Origin: an uncultured bacterium
GTDB lineage: Bacteria; Bacteroidota; Bacteroidia; Bacteroidales; Bacteroidaceae
Assembly: GCA_905215655.1 (NCBI GenBank)
Contig: CAJMQT010000027.1
Span: forward strand, 1 to 20,826
DNA length: 20,826 nucleotides
Reading direction: 5' to 3'
Part shown: positions 13,412-20,369 of the stretch, one piece after another
How positions within the stretch are numbered: the first letter of the stretch is position 1
How the letters are laid out: each line of letters starts with the position of its first letter
Translations under genes and position numbers: made by a program
Notes under the pieces: model-generated
The model's input: the letters and a program-made list of their open reading frames with translations, nothing else
Databases searched by the model: none
What the model was told of the DNA's origin: nothing

Positions 13412-14917
13412 ATGTTACGACGAATAAGATTGATTTTGGCGCTTGTCTGCTTCGTGCTGATAACGCTCTTGTTTCTCGACTTTACCGGAACGGTGCACCG
13501 CTGGTTCGGATGGCTCGCCAAGATACAACTCCTGCCCGCGCTGCTCGCCCTCAATGTGGGTGTTGTGGTGCTGCTCGTGGCGCTCACGCTGCTGTTCGGC
13601 AGGGTGTATTGCTCGGTGATTTGTCCGCTCGGAGTGATGCAGGACATCTTCGGATACTTCGGAAAGAAAAGTAAGAAAAACCGCTACTCGTGGTCGCCGG
13701 CAAGGAATGTGCTGCGCTATACGCTGCTCGCACTTGCCGTTGCCGCCGTGATAGCGGGTGTCGGTTCGGTGCTTGCGCTCATCGCTCCGTACAGCACCTA
13801 CGGACGAATAGCCCAGAACCTGCTCGCACCTCTGTGGCAGACGGGTAACAACATGCTCGCCTCGATAGCCGAGAGAGCCGACAGCTACGCCTTTTATTCG
13901 ACGGATGTCTGGATGCGTTCCGCCTCCACCTTCGCCCTCGCCGCCGTGGCGCTTGTCGTCATCGGAGTGCTCGCTTGGCGTAACGGGCGCACATGGTGCA
14001 ATACTATTTGCCCCGTGGGGACGGTGCTCGGCTTTCTTTCAAAATACTCATTCTTCAAGCCCGTTATCGACACAAGCAAATGTAACGGCTGCGGACTCTG
14101 CGCCCGCAACTGCAAGGCGGCGTGCATCGACAGTAAGAAACACAGCATCGACTACTCGCGTTGCGTGGTCTGCATGGACTGTCTGAACAAATGTCATCAA
14201 GGCGCAATCAGCTATTCGCGCCGGAAGAAGAACGATGTGAAAGACTCGCCGGCAACAGACAAGACCGTCGCTTCAACCGTAAGGACAGATACTTCGCGTC
14301 GTGCCTTCCTCGCAACGACGGCAACGGCACTCGCGGCAACGGCTATCCGCGCTCAGGAAAAGAATGTCGACGGAGGACTGGCGGTGATAACCGACAAGAA
14401 AATACCCGAACGCCGAACGCCCATCGTGCCGCCCGGCGCACGCAGCCTGAATAATATGGCGCGCCATTGCACGGCATGCCAGCTCTGCGTATCGGCATGT
14501 CCCAACGGCGTTTTGCGCCCGTCGACACGCTTGGAGACGCTGATGCAGCCCGAGTCGTCTTACGAACGAGGCTACTGCCGACCCGAATGTACCAGATGTT
14601 CCGAGGTCTGCCCGACAGGAGCCATTAGCCTTATTGACAAAGCGGAGAAGTCGTCCGTGCAGATAGGACACGCCGTGTGGGTGAAAGAAAACTGTCTGGT
14701 TCTGACCGAAGGAGTGAGCTGCGGCAACTGCGCACGCCACTGTCCTGCCGGCGCAATACAGATGGTGCCGGTGCAACCCGACGTGGAAGACTCGCTCCGC
14801 ATACCTGTCGTCAACACCGAGCGGTGCATCGGCTGCGGTGCCTGCGAGAACCTCTGCCCCTCTCGTCCGTTCAGCGCAATATACGTCGAGGGGCACGAAA
14901 ATCACAGAATTATATAA
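13412..14917 (+). CDS. NapH/NapG-like fused iron-sulfur membrane protein with internal twin-arginine motif
   Basis: The 501-residue protein looks like a NapH-type quinol-oxidising membrane part fused to a NapG-type ferredoxin part. Four membrane segments are at about 5-22, 40-62, 100-125 and 170-190. Two CxxxCP motifs follow membrane segments (Cys67/71 and Cys196/200), as in NapH and related proteins. Next come two [4Fe-4S] motifs (Cys224/227/230/234 and 251/254/257/261). Then TSRRAFLA (294-301), with a hydrophobic run to about 311 and IRAQ, looks just like a Tat signal in mid-protein. After it come four more Cys clusters (353/356/359/363; 389/393/396/400; 437/440/444; 472/475/478/482). The inferred role is electron transfer from menaquinol to an exported partner. 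It begins a seven-gene same-strand run ending with tatC, and the next gene starts 16 nt later. Confidence 0.88.
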   Translation: MLRRIRLILALVCFVLITLLFLDFTGTVHRWFGWLAKIQLLPALLALNVGVVVLLVALTLLFGRVYCSVICPLGVMQDIFGYFGKKSKKNRYSWSPARNVLRYTLLALAVAAVIAGVGSVLALIAPYSTYGRIAQNLLAPLWQTGNNMLASIAERADSYAFYSTDVWMRSASTFALAAVALVVIGVLAWRNGRTWCNTICPVGTVLGFLSKYSFFKPVIDTSKCNGCGLCARNCKAACIDSKKHSIDYSRCVVCMDCLNKCHQGAISYSRRKKNDVKDSPATDKTVASTVRTDTSRRAFLATTATALAATAIRAQEKNVDGGLAVITDKKIPERRTPIVPPGARSLNNMARHCTACQLCVSACPNGVLRPSTRLETLMQPESSYERGYCRPECTRCSEVCPTGAISLIDKAEKSSVQIGHAVWVKENCLVLTEGVSCGNCARHCPAGAIQMVPVQPDVEDSLRIPVVNTERCIGCGACENLCPSRPFSAIYVEGHENHRII

Positions 14918-14933
14918 CCTAAGACGAACAACC

Positions 14934-16340
14934 ATGAGCGAACAACATAATATAAGCAGAAGAGATTTCATCAAAAAGATGGGTGCGGGAGTGGCAGCCA
15001 CAGGTGCGGCTCTTGCCGGATGCACCTCGGATAAAGACAAGACCACGGCTGTTGGCGGACCGTCGGGCGACATCCCGATGGGTAAAATGACCTATCGCGA
15101 GAACCCGAAGACAAAAGAAAAAGTCTCGTTGCTCGGCTACGGCTGCATGCGCTGGCCCACGGTGACCGATGAAAGCGCACGCGACTCGGAGGAGAAAATC
15201 GATCAGGAGATGGTGAATAAGCTGGTAGACACGGCGATAGCACACGGCGTCAACTATTTCGATACGTCTCCGGCGTACTGCAAGGGCATGTCTGAAAGAG
15301 CCACGGGAATAGCGTTGAAGCGCCATCCGCGCGACAAATTCTACATTGCGACAAAGCTTTCCAACTTCAATAAAGAGAAATGGAGCCGCGAGGCAACACT
15401 CGAAATGTATCACAACTCGTTCAAAGAGTTGCAGGTGGATTACATCGACTACCTGCTGCTGCACGGCGTAGGAATGGGCGACGGCATGGCTGACCTGAAC
15501 GGACGGTACATCGACAACGGCATACTCGACTTCCTCTTGAAGGAGCGTGAGGCGGGACGCATACGCAACCTCGGCTTCTCCTACCACGGCGACGTCAATG
15601 TGTTTGACTATCTCCTGTCGCAGCACGACCGATATAAGTGGGACTTCGTCCAGATACAAATGAACTATCTGGACTGGAAACACGCCAAGGAAATAAACAA
15701 ACGCAACACCAACGCCGAATATCTTTACGGCGAACTGGCTAAGCGGAACATTCCCGCCGTGATAATGGAGCCGCTCCTCGGCGGCAGACTTTCAAACGTT
15801 CACGACCATATCGTGGCGCGTCTGAAACAGCAGGAACCGCAGCGCAGCGTCGCATCGTGGGCTTTCCGATACGTCGGAACCTTCCCCGATGTGCTGACGG
15901 TTCTCAGCGGAATGACTTACATGGAGCACCTCGAAGACAATCTGAGAACGTTCTCTCCGCTGAAACCGTTGACCGACGAGGAGATAAAATTCCTTTACGA
16001 GACGGCGGATATAATGCTACGTTATCCCACAATCCCCTGCAACGACTGTAAATATTGCATGCCGTGTCCCTACGGACTCGACATTCCGGGCATACTCTTA
16101 CATTATAATAAATGTGTGAACGCGGGCAACGTGCCCGAAGATATGCAGGCGGAGAACTATCGTGAGGCGCGCCGTGCCTTCCTCGTTGGCTATGATCGCA
16201 GCGTGCCGAAGCTGCGTCAGGCAGACCATTGCATCGGTTGTGGCAAGTGCGCTCCCCACTGTCCGCAGAGCATTGAAATACCGAAGGAACTTCAAAGGAT
16301 AGACCATTTTGTCGACCAACTCAAACAAGGCAAACTCTGA
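14934..16340 (+). CDS. Aldo/keto reductase with Tat lipoprotein signal and C-terminal ferredoxin motifs
   Basis: The 468-residue protein starts with a classic Tat signal, SRRDFIKKM (8-16). A hydrophobic stretch ending in the lipobox ALAGC follows, with Cys30 the expected lipidated residue. The aldo/keto reductase barrel follows, with the catalytic set Asp110, Tyr115, Lys141 and His177. The C-terminus carries CNDCKYCMPC and CIGCGKCAPHC, giving cysteines for one or two [4Fe-4S] clusters. It would be exported folded with cofactors and anchored to a membrane, where it could receive electrons from the preceding iron-sulfur protein. The substrate is unknown. ATG 14934 is chosen over the longer open frame because it places the Tat motif at the N-terminus. 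The stop overlaps the next start (TGATG). Confidence 0.9.
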   Translation: MSEQHNISRRDFIKKMGAGVAATGAALAGCTSDKDKTTAVGGPSGDIPMGKMTYRENPKTKEKVSLLGYGCMRWPTVTDESARDSEEKIDQEMVNKLVDTAIAHGVNYFDTSPAYCKGMSERATGIALKRHPRDKFYIATKLSNFNKEKWSREATLEMYHNSFKELQVDYIDYLLLHGVGMGDGMADLNGRYIDNGILDFLLKEREAGRIRNLGFSYHGDVNVFDYLLSQHDRYKWDFVQIQMNYLDWKHAKEINKRNTNAEYLYGELAKRNIPAVIMEPLLGGRLSNVHDHIVARLKQQEPQRSVASWAFRYVGTFPDVLTVLSGMTYMEHLEDNLRTFSPLKPLTDEEIKFLYETADIMLRYPTIPCNDCKYCMPCPYGLDIPGILLHYNKCVNAGNVPEDMQAENYREARRAFLVGYDRSVPKLRQADHCIGCGKCAPHCPQSIEIPKELQRIDHFVDQLKQGKL

Positions 16341-16759
16341 TGGACCGTCTGATAAGGCTCGTTAAGGAAGAAAACCATTCGTTGGCGGTGCTCAACGGCG
16401 GCGTGTCAACATACGACGGCAGAGGCGTTTCTGACCTCTTCCGACTGCTGACCGACGGCAAACAAAGACTCCGCGGGGCGACGGTTGCCGACAAGGTGGT
16501 GGGCAAAGGCGCCGCGGCGCTGATGATTTCGGGTGGCGTCAGCGAGGTTTTTGCCCTCACGATAAGCGCCCCCGCGCTGGCATTGCTTGACGGGGCGGGC
16601 ATAAAAACGGGGTATGACGTCCTCGTTCCGAACATCATCAACCGTGCCGGAACGGACATCTGCCCCGTAGAAAAACTATGCAAGGACTGCCGGACGGCAG
16701 CCGAATGTCTGCCGCTGATAGAGAGTTTTGTCAATGAAAAGCTGCAAGGCAAACCCTGA
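16340..16759 (+). CDS. DUF1893 protein (cytidine deaminase-like fold)
   Basis: The 139-residue protein matches DUF1893 by eye: ENHSLAVLNGG near the start, ADKVVGKGAAALMISGGV (about 50-67) and SAPALALLDGAGI. Structures of this family show a cytidine-deaminase-like fold, but no enzymatic activity is settled. Four cysteines near the C-terminus (CPVEKLCKDC, then C at about 125) might bind metal or an Fe-S cluster. The start overlaps the reductase stop by one base, so the two are probably made in step. There is no signal peptide, so this protein should be cytoplasmic, unlike its exported neighbour. Confidence 0.8.
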   Translation: MDRLIRLVKEENHSLAVLNGGVSTYDGRGVSDLFRLLTDGKQRLRGATVADKVVGKGAAALMISGGVSEVFALTISAPALALLDGAGIKTGYDVLVPNIINRAGTDICPVEKLCKDCRTAAECLPLIESFVNEKLQGKP

Positions 16760-16820
16760 CCGCTCTCCGTGGAAGGGAAAGATAACGGTTTGGTGCCCAT
16801 AAAACGACAAAGGTATTGTC

Positions 16821-16856
16821 TTTAACTCCTTTAACTCCTTTAACTCCTTTAACTCC
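16821..16856. repeat. 9-bp tandem repeat, four copies, upstream of TonB receptor
   Basis: TTTAACTCC is repeated four times without error, ending 23 nt before the receptor ATG at 16880. The repeat is in the transcribed leader or the promoter zone of the receptor, where copy-number change could alter expression. Confidence 0.92.
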
Positions 16857-16879
16857 TGAAAAAATAAAACTAAATAAAT

Positions 16880-18745
16880 ATGAATAGATTTTTTGCCGCC
16901 GCTGCATTGTTCATGTCTCTGCTCCCTGCCAATAAAATATTGGCTCAGAGCGCCAAAGACACGCTCCGCAACTACCGCCTTGGCGAGGTCGTGGTGACTG
17001 GAAGCAACAGTGCCGTGAGCCGGAACATGCTGCCTTACACCGTGTCTGTTGTCGACAGAGACCAGATCGAGGCGTCGGGCAAGACACAACTGCTGTCCGC
17101 CATCTCGGGCAGAGTGCCCGGACTGTTCATCGCGGAGCGTAATATCTTCGGCTTCGGAGTGAGCACCGGCGGTTCGGGAGGCATCAAGATCCGTGGAGTG
17201 GGAGGCAATCCCACCAATGCGGTGCTTATGATGGTTGACGGACAACCGCAGTTTGCGGGCATTTACTCTCACCATGTCGCCGACTCGTATGAGGCGGAAT
17301 ATGTCGACAGGGTAGAGGTGCTGCGCGGTCCGGGATCGGTCCTTTATGGCTCTAACGCCATGGGCGGCGTGGTCAACGTGATAACAAAAAAGGCTGACAA
17401 GGACGGAGTGAACACCTCGCTGACCTCTTCTTACGGCTCGTACAACACATGGCTGAGCTCCGTTACCAACACCGTCAGGTATGGAAAGTTTACCTCGCTC
17501 GTGTCGTTGGGTTACGACCGCACCGACGGTTTGCAGGACAACTTCGACTTCAAGCAGGGCAGTCTGTATGCAAAACTGGGCTACGAACTGAGCCGTTCGT
17601 GGAAGATAGGAGCCGATTATTCGCTCATGAACTTTGTAGGCAACGACCCGATATACGCCAGACTGTCCAATCCTGACGCCACGGACATTTATCATCAGAA
17701 TGTAACGAGGGGCGCGGCGTCGCTGTCATTGACCAACAATTATGGCTCGACGGGCGGCAATCTGAGCGTTTATTACAGTTATGGCAATCATTTCGTCGAC
17801 GACCCGCGCCACTTTCACAGCCTTGACGACAGGTTTGGCATTCTTGTCTATCAGAACTTCAAGCCGTGGCAGGGAATGGCGGCAACCGTAGGTTTTGACT
17901 TTGATAATTACACCGGCAAAATCCCGATGTCGGGCGGAACGCAGCACACCGATGGCTCGCTGTCGACCATGAGCCGTAAAAGCGTGACGGAATATTCGCC
18001 TTATGTTACCGCCGCACAAGAGCTTTTCCGCGGCGTGTTGGTGCTTAACGCCGGTTTGCGCGTGGCAAGCAGCAACCGCTTCGGCACGCATTGGATACCT
18101 CAGGGTGGTTTTGTCGTCCGCCCGGGCGCCGGCTGGATGCTTAAAGCGTCGCTCGCAAAAGGTTATCGCAACCCGTCGTTCAGAGAGATGTATCTCTACC
18201 GTCCCGCCAATCCCGACCTCGATCCGGAGCGCATGATGAACTATGAGGTGACAATAGAAAAGGCTTTTTCACGTTATCTTAATATCGACTTGACCGGATA
18301 TTACAGCAAAGGTGCTGACATGATCCAGACCGTCGACATGAAGAATGTCAACACGGGCAGATTTATCAACAAAGGTATTGAGGTCTCGGCGTCAAGCAGT
18401 CCGACGGACAAACTGACGCTTCGCGCCTCTTACAGCTATCTGCACACCTCGCTCGACGGGCTTGTTGCGGCGCCGAAGAATATGTATTACCTTGGCGCGG
18501 GCTGGAAGGCATTGCCCAAACTGCATGTTGACGCAGGGTTGAAAGGTGTCGGCGGACTGTATGTCGCTGACAACATAGACCATCAGAATTATGTGTTGCT
18601 CAATCTGAAAGTGACTTACAACGCATTGAAAGCGCTCGACCTGTTCATTAATTTGGACAACATCACAGACGCAGACTATGTCATCAATCGAGGCTACGAC
18701 ATGCCCGGCTTCAACTGTATGGGCGGATTTAGACTTAAAATATAG
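16880..18745 (+). CDS. TonB-dependent outer membrane receptor
   Basis: This is a TonB-driven gated porin for import of a scarce ligand (metal chelate, vitamin or similar). Its 621 residues have a signal peptide (about 1-23, cleaved near LAQ/SA), a TonB-box-like EVVVTG (36-41) and a plug domain. The plug runs to about 172, ending with the typical RVEVLRGPGSVLYGSNAMGG and VVNVITKK. A 22-strand barrel follows, closing in FRLKI. There is no carboxypeptidase-like N-terminal extension and no SusD neighbour, so it is not a polysaccharide-utilisation SusC. The size and plug resemble BtuB/CirA-type receptors. Its neighbour is an ECF-type S component, which points to a vitamin or metal cofactor as ligand, as inference only. 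Confidence 0.93.
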   Translation: MNRFFAAAALFMSLLPANKILAQSAKDTLRNYRLGEVVVTGSNSAVSRNMLPYTVSVVDRDQIEASGKTQLLSAISGRVPGLFIAERNIFGFGVSTGGSGGIKIRGVGGNPTNAVLMMVDGQPQFAGIYSHHVADSYEAEYVDRVEVLRGPGSVLYGSNAMGGVVNVITKKADKDGVNTSLTSSYGSYNTWLSSVTNTVRYGKFTSLVSLGYDRTDGLQDNFDFKQGSLYAKLGYELSRSWKIGADYSLMNFVGNDPIYARLSNPDATDIYHQNVTRGAASLSLTNNYGSTGGNLSVYYSYGNHFVDDPRHFHSLDDRFGILVYQNFKPWQGMAATVGFDFDNYTGKIPMSGGTQHTDGSLSTMSRKSVTEYSPYVTAAQELFRGVLVLNAGLRVASSNRFGTHWIPQGGFVVRPGAGWMLKASLAKGYRNPSFREMYLYRPANPDLDPERMMNYEVTIEKAFSRYLNIDLTGYYSKGADMIQTVDMKNVNTGRFINKGIEVSASSSPTDKLTLRASYSYLHTSLDGLVAAPKNMYYLGAGWKALPKLHVDAGLKGVGGLYVADNIDHQNYVLLNLKVTYNALKALDLFINLDNITDADYVINRGYDMPGFNCMGGFRLKI

Positions 18746-18777
18746 AAAGATTGAAAGATCGAAAAGTTGAAAGATTG
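18746..18777. repeat. 8-bp tandem repeat after the TonB receptor
   Basis: Units AAAGATTG, AAAGATCG, AAAAGTTG and AAAGATTG begin directly after the receptor stop. A 21-nt stretch is identical to the copy at 19331-19362, so the ECF-type gene is flanked by direct repeats. Confidence 0.88.
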
Positions 18778-18839
18778 AAAAGCGGAACAGTCATCATGTC
18801 TCAAATCCTTTGACTGTAAATTCATAAATTCTTAAAATT

Positions 18840-19355
18840 ATGCAAACAACAATAGATAATTATTCGCTCGGATTTACTCAGTCCAAAACTTATCTCCTTG
18901 CCTTGGCGTTTGTCATCGGCAACATCCTTTTGCCACAGTTGTGCCATCTGATGCCTGATGGCGGGCTGATTTTCCTGCCCATTTACTTCTTTACGCTTGT
19001 CGGAGCGTATAAGTACGGCAGTTGTGTGGGACTCCTTACTGCTGTCGCCTCACCCCTTGTCAACTCCGCCTTGTTCGGTATGCCGGCTCCGGCGGCGCTT
19101 CCCGCGATATTGATGAAGTCGGTGCTGCTCGCCGTTTTTGCGAGCCTCGCAGCTTCTAAGTTCAAGAGTGCCTCTCTGTTGGCGATCCTCGCCGTAGTTC
19201 TTTCATACCAAGTTGTAGGCACGTTAGGCGAGTGGATGATGAAAGGCGACCTGTTCCTCGCATTGCAGGACTTCCGCATCGGCGTCCCCGGAATATTAAT
19301 TCAAATCTTCGGAGGATGGGTGTTGATAAACAAGATTGAAAGATTGAAAAGTTGA
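18840..19355 (+). CDS. ECF transporter S component-like membrane protein
   Basis: The 171-residue hydrophobic protein has about five or six membrane segments and motifs such as GNILLPQLCHLMPDGG (27-42), IYFFTLVGAYKYG (48-60) and SPLVNSALFGMPAPAALPA. It resembles Bacteroidales proteins annotated as ECF transporter S components, the substrate-binding part of energy-coupling-factor vitamin and metal importers. No ATPase or EcfT gene is in the window. A shared module elsewhere in the genome would be needed. Placed 94 nt after a TonB receptor, it suggests an outer-plus-inner membrane uptake pair. The last seven residues (KIERLKS) are encoded by the 8-bp repeat at 19331-19362, so the C-terminus may have been reshaped by repeat spread. 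Confidence 0.75.
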   Translation: MQTTIDNYSLGFTQSKTYLLALAFVIGNILLPQLCHLMPDGGLIFLPIYFFTLVGAYKYGSCVGLLTAVASPLVNSALFGMPAPAALPAILMKSVLLAVFASLAASKFKSASLLAILAVVLSYQVVGTLGEWMMKGDLFLALQDFRIGVPGILIQIFGGWVLINKIERLKS

Positions 19356-19362
19356 AAGATTG
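19331..19362. repeat. 8-bp tandem repeat over the end of the ECF-type gene
   Basis: Units (C)AAGATTG, AAAGATTG, AAAAGTTG and AAAGATTG cover the last codons and stop of the gene. They are a direct copy of the repeat at 18746-18777. Confidence 0.88.
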
Positions 19363-19393
19363 AAAACAAAACTTTGAATTAATACATAAAATA

Positions 19394-19597
19394 ATGGAAA
19401 ATATGATTTTTATCGGCGGTATCGGCATGCAGGAAGTGCTCCTTATCGCACTTGTAATTCTTCTCTTCTTCGGAGGAAAGAAAATTCCTGAGCTTATGAA
19501 AGGTCTCGGAAAAGGCGTACGCTCGTTTAAAGACGGGATGAACGAGCTCGACAAGGACGACGAGAAACACCCCGAAAAGAAAGAAGATGACAAATAA
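19394..19597 (+). CDS. tatA: Tat translocase subunit TatA
   Basis: TatA forms the pore or membrane-thinning assembly of the twin-arginine translocase. The 67-residue protein has a short membrane helix (about 13-26), then the hinge FGGKKIPELMKGLGKGVRSF (26-45), forming the amphipathic helix, and a charged tail. The Phe-Gly hinge and Pro-Glu-Leu are family marks. Only one TatA/B-type gene is present, as in minimal TatAC systems. The ORF overlaps tatC by 11 nt. ATG 19394 is used, but in-frame ATGs at 19403 and 19427 are also possible. Confidence 0.95.
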   Translation: MENMIFIGGIGMQEVLLIALVILLFFGGKKIPELMKGLGKGVRSFKDGMNELDKDDEKHPEKKEDDK

Positions 19598-20369
19598 CAC
19601 CGAGGGACTTACCTTCTGGGAACACCTTGACGAGCTGCGGTCGGCATTGATAAAGATCGCAGTCGTCATCATTGTGTTCGCTGTCATTGCGTTCCTTTTC
19701 AAGGAGGAACTATTCGCTGTTGTCCTTGCTCCCAAGGATGCCGATTTCATAACGTACCGTTTCCTTGCCCGCATAAGCGGCATTTTCAATGCCGGCGATA
19801 CCGGGCGTTTCTTTGTCCGGCTGATTAACACCGGACTGGCGGAGCAGTTTATCATTCACATGAAGACGGCGGCGTGTGCCGGTCTGCTCTGTGCCTCGCC
19901 ATACATCCTTTACCAACTCTTCCGTTTCGTTTCTCCCGCTCTTTACGAGAACGAGCGCCGCTACGCCGTAAGTCTTGTCGGCAGCGGTTACTTCATGTTT
20001 ATGCTGGGAGTCCTTGTATCATATTTTCTGATATTTCCGCTCACCTTCCGCTTCCTCGGCACGTATCAGGTAAGCGGCGAAGTTGAAAACATGATTTCAC
20101 TGCAATCATACATCAGCACACTCATTCTTATGAGTCTGTCCCTCGGGATAGTCTTCGAAATGCCCGTCCTCCTTTGGCTTTTCGCCAAAATGGGCTTTAT
20201 CTCATCCTCCTTTATGAAGACCTACCGCCGCCATGCCATCGTGATTATCCTTGTCGTTGCCGCCGTCATAACCCCCACGTCAGACATCTTCACCCTTCTT
20301 GTCGTCTCTCTTCCCATGTGGCTGCTTTACGAAATAAGTATCTTTATCGTTAGAACGGTGAAGAAATAA
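19587..20369 (+). CDS. tatC: Tat translocase subunit TatC
   Basis: TatC is the six-span receptor that binds twin-arginine signals. The 260-residue protein has the conserved N-terminal FWEHLDELRSAL (10-21), SPYILYQLFRFVSPALYENE (about 104-123) with the conserved Phe/Pro/Glu, GIVFEMPV, YRRHAIV and ITPTSD before the last spans. The loop between the first two spans (about 40-85) looks somewhat long. It starts inside tatA. Two proteins with twin-arginine motifs are encoded upstream in the same run, making them the obvious clients. The first visible end-of-operon structure is the CCTTTACG/CGTAAAGG inverted repeat at 20375-20416. Confidence 0.96.
   Translation: MTNNTEGLTFWEHLDELRSALIKIAVVIIVFAVIAFLFKEELFAVVLAPKDADFITYRFLARISGIFNAGDTGRFFVRLINTGLAEQFIIHMKTAACAGLLCASPYILYQLFRFVSPALYENERRYAVSLVGSGYFMFMLGVLVSYFLIFPLTFRFLGTYQVSGEVENMISLQSYISTLILMSLSLGIVFEMPVLLWLFAKMGFISSSFMKTYRRHAIVIILVVAAVITPTSDIFTLLVVSLPMWLLYEISIFIVRTVKK

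Noticed and set aside
16760..16820. Cobalamin or other riboswitch before the TonB receptor
   Set aside because: The receptor and S component made this worth looking for. The leader is short and lacks a recognisable B12-box or other conserved riboswitch core.
18746..19362. Insertion sequence or transposon around the ECF-type gene
   Set aside because: The flanking repeats are direct, made of 8-bp units, and no transposase is present. They look like micro-repeats rather than element ends.
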